A stretch of 11,696 bases of DNA, taken from Alcaligenaceae bacterium (lineage in GTDB: Bacteria > Pseudomonadota > Gammaproteobacteria > Burkholderiales > Burkholderiaceae_B). Below the pieces are notes generated by a model. It did no database searches, was not told the origin of the DNA, and worked only from the letters and a program-made list of their open reading frames with translations. The stretch's first letter is position 1, and every line of letters begins with the position of its first letter. Shown piece by piece: positions 1 to 5,785 of this stretch. The translations under genes and the position numbers were made by a program. The stretch spans positions 1 to 11,696 of the forward strand of contig CANCRX010000095.1 in assembly GCA_947380655.1 (NCBI GenBank), read 5' to 3'.

Positions 1-861
1 CTGTGCGCGCTGTTCTGGGGCGGTACATTTATTGCAGGACGCATGACAGCTCAAAGTATGCCGCACATGACCATCGCGACAGGTCGGTTCGTGGTTGCAG
101 CCGTGATCTTAATAATCGTTGCCTATCGGGTGGAAGGCGGATTACCCAAACTCACCCGCAGTCAGTTTTTCTCTACCCTCGCGCTAGGTCTGACGGGCAT
201 CAGTATCTACAACGTTTTTTTTCTCGCCGCGCTTGAACGCATGCCAGCAGGAAAAACTGCACTGCTTGTTGCCATGAGCCCCATTCTGACGGGCATTTCC
301 GTCACCATCATCCTGAAAGAGCGACTTGGCTGGCATCGTTGGGGAGGCCTGATCTTCGCGTTTGTTGGCGTAGTTACCATCGTGACAAAAGGCGATGTAT
401 TGCATGCCACACAAAGCATTATCAGTGCATTTGGCTGGGGTGAATTTTTCATGATGACCGCGATCGTGAGTTGGGTCGCCTATACCCTTATCAGCCGTTT
501 CGCTCTCAAAGGCTTGTCACCTATCGCGGCAACAACCTACGCCACGCTGTTTGGTGCAGGATTTCTATTGATCGGTGCAGCCTTTGAATTACCCCAGCTC
601 ACCGCGGAGATGCTGACGTGGAAGAATGCAGGCGCCATTTTCTATCTGGGTAGTTTTGGTTCGGCCCTCGCCTTTATCTGGTACAGCGAAGGCGTAAAAA
701 CAATTGGACCTGCCCGTACCGTTGCGTTTACCAATCTGGTTCCTGTCTTTGGTGTGCTGCTAGGATTTCTAATCCTGTCAGAACCTATTCTGCCCTCTAT
801 GGTGATAGGTGGTGGGATTGTGATCGCTGGTGTGACTTTAACTAATCGAGCAAAAAAATGA
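1..861 (+). CDS. EamA/DMT-family transporter, 5' end cut off by the window
   Basis: This is an inner-membrane drug/metabolite transporter, probably an exporter of a small metabolite or amino acid. The frame is open from base 1, whose first codons read LCALFWGGTFIAGR, the typical first-helix motif of EamA proteins. Only the extreme N-terminus (about 10-15 residues) should therefore be missing; the first in-window ATG at 43 is internal. The 286 visible residues show two EamA repeats with about ten hydrophobic segments. The first repeat ends near the motif ILKERLGWHRWGG and the second near LGFLILSEPILPSM, both typical conserved glutamate sites. The stop codon overlaps the ATG of the next gene (ATGA), so translation of the two is probably coupled. 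The family assignment is secure; the substrate cannot be read from sequence. Confidence 0.93.
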   Translation: MCALFWGGTFIAGRMTAQSMPHMTIATGRFVVAAVILIIVAYRVEGGLPKLTRSQFFSTLALGLTGISIYNVFFLAALERMPAGKTALLVAMSPILTGISVTIILKERLGWHRWGGLIFAFVGVVTIVTKGDVLHATQSIISAFGWGEFFMMTAIVSWVAYTLISRFALKGLSPIAATTYATLFGAGFLLIGAAFELPQLTAEMLTWKNAGAIFYLGSFGSALAFIWYSEGVKTIGPARTVAFTNLVPVFGVLLGFLILSEPILPSMVIGGGIVIAGVTLTNRAKK

Positions 862-1829
862 AATTCCACTTACTTCGCAATACTTTCATCGCCCTTGCAT
901 TGGCTGCGTTGAGCGCGACGGGCATGGCACAAGACTACCCAAGTCGCCCGATTAAACTCATCGTCCCTTTTCCGTCCGGCGGAGCGACAGACATTGTGTC
1001 GCGCGTGGTCGCACAGCAACTAGGCACCGAACTCGGGCAAACCATTATTGTCGACAATAAAGCGGGGGCCGCAGGGGTGATTGGTGCTGAGGCGGCTGCA
1101 CGCGCAGCACCTGATGGTTACACCCTGGTTCTGACGACCTCGAGCACCCACACGATCGGTCCCCTGCTCAATCCTAAAATCCCTTACTCCGCAACCAAAG
1201 ACTTCACGCCTATCATCTACCTGGCTGCCTCACCACAAGTCGTAGTCGTCCCCTTGAGTTCACCTGCAAAGACCATGCAGGAGTTGATCGATTACACACG
1301 CAAAAATCCTGGTAAATTAAATTTTGGTTCGGCAGGTATTGGTGGGATCCCTCACCTTTCCACAGAAAGATACCTTGCCATGACCGGTTTGCAAATGACG
1401 CATGTCCCTTACAAAGGAACAGCCCTGGCCATGCCGGACTTAATGGCGGGTCGACTGGACATGATGTTTGATTCGATCTCGGCTGCACTTCCCCATATCA
1501 AAGACGGTAAAGTCCGCGCCTTGGCTGTCACATCACCCAAACCAACCTCTGCAGCACCAGACATTCCATTGCTGTCACAGACGGTACCGGGTTATGAATC
1601 ACTCACCTGGTTTGGCGTGTTTGGACCAGCAGGTCTGCCGGCCCCTATTGTCAGCAAACTCAATACTGCACTGAATAAAACACTCACCAACTCTACTCTG
1701 CTCGAGCAGCTCAGCAAACTCGGCTTTGACGCGGGTGGTGGCAGCCCCACTGATTTCGCAAACAAACTACGCGATGAGACGGCAATGTGGAAAAAAGTCA
1801 TCGAAGATGGAAAAATTACCCTTGAGTAA
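858..1829 (+). CDS. Bug-family (TctC-like) periplasmic solute-binding receptor
   Basis: This is a periplasmic receptor of the tripartite tricarboxylate transport (TTT) type. Such receptors bind small carboxylates or related solutes and are greatly expanded in Burkholderiales. The 323-residue length is standard. Residues 1-24 form a Sec signal peptide with cleavage expected after GMA. The mature protein opens with YPSRPIKLIVPFPSGGATD, the classic Bug start, followed by a G-rich ligand loop (NKAGAAGVIGAEAAA) and PDGYTL. The ATG lies inside the stop of the upstream EamA gene, a tight coupling. No TctA/TctB membrane subunit follows, so this is an orphan receptor. It may serve a TTT encoded elsewhere, work with the neighbouring DMT protein, or act in sensing. 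Family confident, ligand unknown. Confidence 0.93.
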   Translation: MKFHLLRNTFIALALAALSATGMAQDYPSRPIKLIVPFPSGGATDIVSRVVAQQLGTELGQTIIVDNKAGAAGVIGAEAAARAAPDGYTLVLTTSSTHTIGPLLNPKIPYSATKDFTPIIYLAASPQVVVVPLSSPAKTMQELIDYTRKNPGKLNFGSAGIGGIPHLSTERYLAMTGLQMTHVPYKGTALAMPDLMAGRLDMMFDSISAALPHIKDGKVRALAVTSPKPTSAAPDIPLLSQTVPGYESLTWFGVFGPAGLPAPIVSKLNTALNKTLTNSTLLEQLSKLGFDAGGGSPTDFANKLRDETAMWKKVIEDGKITLE

Positions 1830-1863
1830 TTCCTTTCACGATCACTCAGTCACGGAGAGATTG

Positions 1864-2103
1864 ATGCAGTCTGCACTCAAGAGCAATCCAGTCAGTCCCA
1901 AAAAACTGCTGCTCAGTAAATGGACAGCGGTCGCACCGCAGAACAAAGAAAAACACTTTTTGGTCAGCGCGGTGATCACACCTGAAATTGCAGGAAATCC
2001 AGTGACTGAAATTGAACTCGAGGCGGCCTTAACGGGGCGTGTTCAACGCATGACATGGAGAGAATTAAAAAACGCTTCCAAATGGAAGCGTGGCTGGGTT
2101 TGA
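1864..2103 (+). CDS. TIGR02450-type small tryptophan-rich protein
   Basis: This is a 79-residue soluble protein of the TIGR02450 (DUF2389) tryptophan-rich family, whose function is unknown. Diagnostic features are KLLLSKWTAV (residues 14-23), HFLV (31-34), an acidic ELEAALTGR segment (51-59), and a C-terminal WRELKNASKWKRGW. Tryptophans sit at 20, 65, 74 and 78. The ATG at 1864 is chosen because GGAGAG lies about 4 bases upstream and because the family signature begins soon after. The frame stays open upstream to 1726, but that start would overlap the Bug gene by over 100 bases. The gene begins 34 bases after the Bug stop and may share its transcript. Its last codons contain a hairpin that works as a terminator for the opposite strand. 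Confidence 0.85.
   Translation: MQSALKSNPVSPKKLLLSKWTAVAPQNKEKHFLVSAVITPEIAGNPVTEIELEAALTGRVQRMTWRELKNASKWKRGWV
2067..2091 (-). terminator. Rho-independent terminator of the 3107-2124 operon, inside an opposing gene
   Basis: Read on the minus strand, an 8-bp stem (ACGCTTCC / GGAAGCGT) with a 4-base loop is followed directly by six T residues and AATT. This is a textbook intrinsic terminator, 33 bases past the stop of the MASE1-like gene that ends at 2124. It lies within the last ~13 codons of the plus-strand TIGR02450 gene. On the plus strand the stem is followed by GC-rich DNA without a T-run, so it should act only on minus-strand transcripts. Confidence 0.8.
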
Positions 2104-2123
2104 GCGAGCATCGCGCATTGGTT

Positions 2124-2729
2124 CTAGGCGTCTACCTTGGTTTTATTGACCTGAGTGCTTTGAGGAAATCCAAATTTTAAGACGAGTGCCGCCACATATA
2201 GAAGAATCACGGTTCCAAGCAGGTCACCAACAAACATTGGGACAAGCCCCTCAAAAGGGCTTTGCATGCGACCCGCAAAATAAAAATAAATATTATGTGG
2301 AATGACGTTACAAAGTGCACCGACTAGTCCGAATAAACTGAGCTGTCTAGGATATAACCCAGCAAGATTTGATGGCATCCTTAACCAGCGCGTGCACAGT
2401 GTCACCGCCAGTACTGGCCCAAGTGCTGACAATCCAGCCAAAGTGATTGCCTCAGAGAAATTGTGACTAACAACCGGGGCACTCGTAATCACTGCCCCAA
2501 TAAACAACCCCGCAGCACCGACCCAGTCGAGCAGCATCACCGAAAGCATGCGAATCGCAGCAGGCAAAAATATCCAGGTAATAAAGTGGCCTACACCAAT
2601 CGAAGAGAAAAGGATTTCATTAAGCTTAAATAGTCCCACCCAAATAGCTGCGACACCTAGCGCGAGAGCCAAAGAAAAAACCCACTCCACAAAACGTGTT
2701 GGGGTGGGTTGATCAGTGATCTTGGACAT
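2124..2729 (-). CDS. Standalone MASE1-like integral membrane protein (module 1)
   Basis: This is a 201-residue inner-membrane protein with about six hydrophobic helices (roughly 14-38, 46-66, 68-85, 93-113, 128-151, 161-186). The segment WIFLPAAIRML followed by DWVGAAGLFIGA (52-79) resembles the helix 2/3 signature of MASE1 sensor domains. VGDLLGTVILL (167-177) resembles their last helix. MASE1 normally precedes histidine kinase or diguanylate cyclase domains, but here no output domain follows the sensor-like part. The ATG at 2729 is preferred; a TTG directly before it (2732) is an alternative. It begins 21 bases after the stop of the winged-helix gene at 2751, so the two form an operon. It is related to the protein at 3258-3842 (shared LPA, GA-G and LLG positions with nearly constant spacing). 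MASE1 relationship is moderate; function unknown. Confidence 0.7.
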   Translation of the reverse strand: MSKITDQPTPTRFVEWVFSLALALGVAAIWVGLFKLNEILFSSIGVGHFITWIFLPAAIRMLSVMLLDWVGAAGLFIGAVITSAPVVSHNFSEAITLAGLSALGPVLAVTLCTRWLRMPSNLAGLYPRQLSLFGLVGALCNVIPHNIYFYFAGRMQSPFEGLVPMFVGDLLGTVILLYVAALVLKFGFPQSTQVNKTKVDA

Positions 2730-2750
2730 CAATAGTCGCTCAAATGCATA

Positions 2751-3107
2751 TTATCCAGGCTGCTGAGCCTGTTCGAGTGCCTGACCGATCGAAGTGAAAT
2801 AATCATTCGTCAGCGCTGTAGGTACAACATATTTAATACGGCTATCGGTCTGATCGACATCGAGTGCAATCATGCCTTTTTTGATTAAAGTCTTGAGTCG
2901 TCGATGCGCGGTAGTGGCCGAAATCTCTGTCGACAGGCCCATCGCCTCAAGCACGCTGATTTTATTACCTGCATGCCAAGTTGCCGCGAGTTGATTGAGC
3001 AAACGCTCTTCAACTGGGTCTAAATTGGGAAAGGTTGGAATTTTACGGATAGCATTAATCAGGTTTAGAAACCTGAGATACATCATGGAGTGTTTTGAAC
3101 TTGTCAT
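2751..3107 (-). CDS. Small winged-helix DNA-binding protein (module 1 regulator)
   Basis: This is a 118-residue MarR-like winged-helix protein, probably a transcription factor. The core runs from an N-terminal helix (YLRFLNLINAI) to a recognition helix, ISATTAHRRLKTLIKKG, and a wing-like DVDQTDSRIKYVVPT. The last part mirrors the DxR wing of MarR proteins and is followed by a C-terminal helix. It is a paralogue of the protein at 4124-4474: 15 of 40 residues are identical without gaps across the helix-wing segment. It lies first in a two-gene operon with the MASE1-like gene. No Shine-Dalgarno is visible before ATG 3107. ATGs at 3086 and 3083, just before YLRF, would match the paralogue's start better, so the first 7-8 residues are uncertain. 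Its targets are unknown; autoregulation is a guess from family habit. Confidence 0.8.
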   Translation of the reverse strand: MTSSKHSMMYLRFLNLINAIRKIPTFPNLDPVEERLLNQLAATWHAGNKISVLEAMGLSTEISATTAHRRLKTLIKKGMIALDVDQTDSRIKYVVPTALTNDYFTSIGQALEQAQQPG

Positions 3108-3115
3108 ATCGACAT

Positions 3116-3143
3116 GATATAGAAATTGCTAACTAAAGTACAA
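3116..3143 (-). promoter_or_regulatory. Possible sigma70-type promoter of the module 1 operon
   Basis: On the minus strand, TTGTAC (3143-3138) and TATATC (3121-3116) are separated by 16 bases. The start point would fall at about 3109, almost on the ATG at 3107. The message would then be nearly leaderless, which fits the absence of a ribosome-binding site, or translation would begin at 3086/3083. Both hexamers deviate from consensus, so this is tentative. Confidence 0.35.
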
Positions 3144-3159
3144 GATTTTTCGGCAATCA

Positions 3160-3173
3160 TTACCAAATGGTAA
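3160..3173. promoter_or_regulatory. Palindrome, candidate operator upstream of the module 1 promoter
   Basis: TTACCA-AA-TGGTAA is a perfect 6-2-6 inverted repeat in the 150-bp gap between the two modules. Its centre is about 57 bases upstream of the tentative start point of the 3107-2124 operon, a position typical of activator sites. The dyad suits a homodimeric winged-helix protein, perhaps the product of 2751-3107 itself. Only the symmetry is observed; the binding protein is inferred. Confidence 0.4.
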
Positions 3174-3257
3174 GAAAAGCACTTCGTGTTACGACAAGAT
3201 GCATCAGATCAACACACTACTCAGAGGCCTAAAATAACGTTAGATCAGATCCGAGTT

Positions 3258-3842
3258 TTAATTTCTGGTTGACTTATTGGCAGGAAAATCACCAAAATTT
3301 CTAATGACCTTGCTCACCAACCACAAGGTAAACAAAATAATAAATATTCCAAGCAATGTGCTCAAGGTGAGCTTGGACTCAAACCAGCCAACCTGGTATT
3401 TAGCGATTATCAACAAATTCAAATAATGACAAAATGAGTGTGAAAGACTAAAAATTAGTCCAAGTGTGATGACATGGGCAAAGGTTAAATTATCAAGTTT
3501 GTTTCCAACCTTGACTATTGCCAAAAAAATATTCACCACGATGAGCTGGACACTCATCGAAAATAAAACCATACCGACGATGACGAGTATCTCAGCATGT
3601 GGAAATCTATACATATAGCTAGGGATCAATGCCAAGAGGATGCCTAGTGCGCCGTATACCCTACCTATTAATATGGCTAGAAATACGACGCCTGCGGGTA
3701 AATATACGGAGGCAATACCGTTGTTGCTGGGTAAATACTCCGAAGCAACACCTTGTAATTTAAGGAATAAATAGAAGCCGAGCGTAGATAAAAGTATGAC
3801 CAATAAATTGGGCACAAACAGATTAAATAGTTTTTTCTTCAT
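3258..3842 (-). CDS. Standalone MASE1-like integral membrane protein (module 2)
   Basis: This is a 194-residue membrane protein with a basic N-terminus (MKKK) and about six hydrophobic segments (roughly 7-29, 44-60, 63-78, 84-110, 121-146, 158-181). The stretch NGIASVYLPAGVVFLAILIG, followed by YGALGILLALIPS (41-75), closely resembles the MASE1 signature of a GIA-like turn, PAG, and GxxGIxLG. No kinase, GGDEF or other output domain follows. It is related to the module 1 protein, sharing LPA, GA-G and LLG at matching spacing, but is more diverged in its last third and richer in A+T. A weak GAGA lies about 10 bases upstream of the ATG. It is transcribed away from the winged-helix gene at 4124, with a 281-bp repeat-bearing spacer between them. 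Function unknown; a small-molecule or membrane-state sensor is the best guess. Confidence 0.7.
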   Translation of the reverse strand: MKKKLFNLFVPNLLVILLSTLGFYLFLKLQGVASEYLPSNNGIASVYLPAGVVFLAILIGRVYGALGILLALIPSYMYRFPHAEILVIVGMVLFSMSVQLIVVNIFLAIVKVGNKLDNLTFAHVITLGLIFSLSHSFCHYLNLLIIAKYQVGWFESKLTLSTLLGIFIILFTLWLVSKVIRNFGDFPANKSTRN

Positions 3843-3886
3843 GATATTGTTTCTCGCTTATAGTTTTTAGGTTGACTGGCGATCGG

Positions 3887-3976
3887 CAATGAGCAAGTGA
3901 TTTTAAGTACTAGCCTGGATAATTAAGTCGGCGGTTTCAATGGGCAAGTGCGATGGCAAGTGCAATGGCAAGTGCG
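3887..3976. repeat. Four-copy CAATG(R)GCAAGTG direct repeat, possible iterated operator
   Basis: CAATGAGCAAGTG (3887-3899) and CAATGGGCAAGTG (3938-3950) match at 12 of 13 bases and start 51 bp apart. Two further units, CGATGGCAAGTG (3951-3962) and CAATGGCAAGTG (3963-3974), follow the second copy in tandem. All four lie in the same orientation, upstream of the minus-strand MASE1-like gene. The tandem part may be a slippage expansion of one protein-binding site. No binding factor is known; the neighbouring winged-helix protein is the obvious candidate. Confidence 0.75.
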
Positions 3977-4064
3977 ATTTATTATTTATGGAAGCTAACC
4001 AAAATAACTTATAAAATCAAGAAAAATTACATCATCTTTTTATCATAAGTTTTAAAACATTAAT

Positions 4065-4092
4065 GTATGAAACACCTTGTATGAAACACCTT
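4065..4092. repeat. Perfect 14-bp tandem duplication upstream of the winged-helix gene
   Basis: GTATGAAACACCTT occurs twice head to tail (4065-4078 and 4079-4092), ending 31 bases before the ATG at 4124. The copies are identical, suggesting recent slippage or maintained function. They would lie in the 5' leader or core promoter of the winged-helix gene, so a change in copy number could alter its expression. Confidence 0.8.
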
Positions 4093-4123
4093 CGCTAAAG
4101 ATGACTTAAAAAGAAAACAATTC

Positions 4124-4474
4124 ATGACTCATTTCTATTTGCGATTTTTTAATCTTCTTCACGCACTTAATGAAGAAATACTAGAAGATAAAAACAATAA
4201 CCGTTTACGGCTTCTCATGAAAATTTGCTCGGAGGCCTATATCAAAAATAACCTATTAACCGTCAACCAAGTACTCGCTTGGACAGACCATGGCTCCCAA
4301 TCGACTTTACACAAACGTTTACATGAACTGGTTGAACTAGGCCAAGTAACGCTTGAATATCATCAAAGCGACGCCAGAGTGAAATGGGTTCAACCCACGA
4401 AAAAAGCATTGGCGCTATTCGATAAACTCGACCAACTGATGATTCAAACCGTCGCGTCTGGGCCAGTTATTTGA
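4124..4474 (+). CDS. Small winged-helix DNA-binding protein (module 2 regulator)
   Basis: This is a 116-residue winged-helix protein paralogous to 2751-3107. It shares the N-terminal YLRFxNLxxA helix, the recognition-helix segment SQSTLHKRLHELVELG, and the wing YHQSDARVKWVQPT, followed by a C-terminal helix (KKALALFDKLDQLM). It is basic in the recognition helix, as expected of a DNA-binding protein. It is probably a homodimeric transcription factor. The ATG at 4124 places three residues before YLRF and is the only sensible start; no strong ribosome-binding site is seen. It diverges from the MASE1-like gene at 3842, unlike module 1 where the equivalent pair is co-directional. Between its stop and the tRNA terminator only a 17-bp duplication is found. 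Its target and signal are unknown. Confidence 0.8.
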   Translation: MTHFYLRFFNLLHALNEEILEDKNNNRLRLLMKICSEAYIKNNLLTVNQVLAWTDHGSQSTLHKRLHELVELGQVTLEYHQSDARVKWVQPTKKALALFDKLDQLMIQTVASGPVI

Positions 4475-4520
4475 AGCGATCGAATCATGCATTCAAGATG
4501 CAGCGTGGCGGACGTTAACA

Positions 4521-4554
4521 AGAAGTATATTTTTTGAAGAAGTATATTTTTTGA
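4521..4554. repeat. Perfect 17-bp tandem duplication
   Basis: AGAAGTATATTTTTTGA is present twice without interruption (4521-4537 and 4538-4554). It lies between the winged-helix stop at 4474 and the tRNA terminator. It has no coding content. It is most simply a replication-slippage duplication, the third short tandem repeat within 670 bp. Confidence 0.8.
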
Positions 4555-4565
4555 ACCAAAAACGA

Positions 4566-4599
4566 CAAGGGGTTACAGACCAAAATCTGTAACCCCTTG
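4566..4599 (-). terminator. Strong rho-independent terminator after tRNA-Arg
   Basis: A perfect 14-bp stem (CAAGGGGTTACAGA with its complement) closes a six-base loop at 4580-4585. On the minus strand it is followed by GTCG and five T residues, eight bases past the encoded CCA end of the tRNA. It ends tRNA transcription and probably any read-through from the upstream TPP/SDR/Bug operon. On the plus strand no T-run follows, though the stem could still help to block transcripts from 4124-4474. Confidence 0.88.
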
Positions 4600-4606
4600 A
4601 TAATAC

Positions 4607-4683
4607 TGGTGCGCCCGGCAGGATTCGAACCTACGACCCCCTGGTTCGTAGCCAGGTACTCTATCCAGCTGAGCTACGGGCGC
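4607..4683 (-). tRNA. tRNA-Arg (anticodon ACG)
   Basis: The minus strand folds into a complete cloverleaf. The acceptor stem is GCGCCCG/CGGGCGC, the D-arm lies around GCTCAGCTGGATAGAGT, and the anticodon stem-loop is CCTGG-CTACGAA-CCAGG. The T-arm holds GGTTCGAATCC. The anticodon reads ACG, expected to become ICG and decode CGU/CGC/CGA. The discriminator base is A, and CCA is encoded at 4609-4607. The gene has its own promoter (4699-4727) and terminator. Its 3' end faces the A+T-rich module region, but no copy of the tRNA end and no integrase are present in the window. Confidence 0.98.
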
Positions 4684-4698
4684 GCTACGAAGACAAAG

Positions 4699-4727
4699 AG
4701 TATAGCAGACTTTTAAATTACGTTCAA
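4699..4727 (-). promoter_or_regulatory. Promoter of tRNA-Arg
   Basis: On the minus strand, TTGAAC (4727-4722) and TATACT (4704-4699) are separated by exactly 17 bases. The -10 is preceded by TGC, making it an extended -10 element. The start point would be around 4692, just ahead of the mature tRNA 5' end at 4683. It makes the tRNA independent of the operon upstream. Confidence 0.85.
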
Positions 4728-4759
4728 AGAACCACCGCTGATTTCTATCCGTGCAACCG

Positions 4760-5755
4760 TCACCCAGAAATCTTGGGCAGATTCGCCGCCTTGATCGCAC
4801 GCCCCATTTCTATGTAGCCCTTTTCCAGGATCTCCAGATAAGCTTTGCCAGTCAAGGGAGCAGGATCAACTCCTAACTGATTCAGTCTGGCGGTTAAACC
4901 AGGGTCTTGCATCGCTTTAAGTACGGAATTTTGCAGGATAGCCACGGTTTCTGCAGCAGTCCCTTTGGGCACGGCCAGACCAAGCCATGAATCAATTTCC
5001 ACAGCAAAGCCCTGCTCCTTCATTGTCGGGACCTCAGGATACTCGGGCCAACGCATCGGGCTCGCGGAAGCCAACATCCTAAGTTTTCCGCTTTGAATAT
5101 GTGGAATCACATCAGACGGGTTCTGCACGATCACGCTCACATTGCCACTCAACAACGCAGTCACCGTTTCCGCACCAGACTTGTAGGATATCTGCTCAAA
5201 TTTTCCACCTGTTAAACGCCCTAGCTCCAAGACTGCCAAATTATTCGGTGCGGAGGTTGTTCCAAAAAACAAACCTTTGCCTTCCTTTGCTGCACGAACT
5301 AGATCAGCCACTGTTTTATAGGGGGAGTCAGCAGCGACCACCATCCCATAGCGAAACCGACCATAGCCCGCAACAAACTCGAAATCCTTGATCGTGTAGG
5401 TCAGGTCCATCAGATGCGGCATGATGGCAACCGTTGAATAGGTCACAACACCGACTTGATATCCATCTGGTTTTTGACGAGCAATGTAGGCTGGCGTCAA
5501 GGTTCCTAGTGCACCAGGCTTGTTTTGTACGACAACGGGCTTTGTCAGGAATTTTTCCATCCCTTGCCCCAGCGCTCGGGTAGCAACGTCGGTATTACCC
5601 CCAGCACCGTAGTTGACAATCAAATTTACTTCGCGATCTGGAAACGCCTGAGCCTGCGCAAGGGGCGAGGCAAACAATGCCGCTGCGGCGAATGCGATCA
5701 ATGAACCCGCTACACCTAATGATGTCGTGATTTTTTGTTTGAATATTGTTTTCAT
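4760..5755 (-). CDS. Bug-family (TctC-like) periplasmic solute-binding receptor
   Basis: This is a 331-residue periplasmic receptor of the TTT type, diverged from the one at 858-1829. A long signal peptide (1-35) ends with AQA. The mature part starts FPDREVNLIVNYGAGGNTD, with the Bug hallmark strand and G-rich loop, followed by NKPGALGTLTPAYIA and PDGYQV. The start is well supported: AAGGAG lies five bases before the ATG. It is the last gene of an operon with the SDR (30-base gap) and the TPP enzyme, so it probably captures the substrate those enzymes process. TctA/TctB partners are absent from the window, so it would need a TTT membrane pair encoded elsewhere. Family certain, ligand unknown. 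Confidence 0.93.
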   Translation of the reverse strand: MKTIFKQKITTSLGVAGSLIAFAAAALFASPLAQAQAFPDREVNLIVNYGAGGNTDVATRALGQGMEKFLTKPVVVQNKPGALGTLTPAYIARQKPDGYQVGVVTYSTVAIMPHLMDLTYTIKDFEFVAGYGRFRYGMVVAADSPYKTVADLVRAAKEGKGLFFGTTSAPNNLAVLELGRLTGGKFEQISYKSGAETVTALLSGNVSVIVQNPSDVIPHIQSGKLRMLASASPMRWPEYPEVPTMKEQGFAVEIDSWLGLAVPKGTAAETVAILQNSVLKAMQDPGLTARLNQLGVDPAPLTGKAYLEILEKGYIEMGRAIKAANLPKISG

Positions 5756-5785
5756 TTTGTCTCCTTACTTGAATCTTCGCCTTGA

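Larger units (their letters stand above)
3843..4123. promoter_or_regulatory. Divergent A+T-rich intergenic control region with repeats
   Basis: This 281-bp spacer separates the 5' ends of the MASE1-like gene (minus) and the winged-helix gene (plus), so it must hold both promoters. I see no convincing -35/-10 pair on either strand and no good Shine-Dalgarno for the plus gene, where only AAAAAGAAAA precedes the ATG. It contains two repeat sets, listed separately: CAATGRGCAAGTG-type copies near the minus gene and a 14-bp duplication near the plus gene. Confidence 0.5.

Noticed and set aside
1726..1863. An earlier start for the TIGR02450 gene
   Set aside because: It would overlap the Bug gene by over 100 bases. 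The GGAGAG site and the family signature support ATG 1864.
3938..3976. Repeat cluster as a miniature CRISPR array
   Set aside because: Units are only 12-13 bp, directly abutting with no spacers, and there are no cas genes.
4488..4502. Hairpin TGCAT-TCAAG-ATGCA as a terminator of the 4124-4474 gene
   Set aside because: The stem is five base pairs and no T-tract follows; likely chance.
4607..4683. tRNA-Arg as an occupied integration site
   Set aside because: No integrase and no second copy of the tRNA 3' end were found within the window, so only the location is suggestive.
4573..4800. A 75-codon minus-strand open frame
   Set aside because: It runs through the tRNA-Arg gene, its terminator and promoter; it is an accidental frame.
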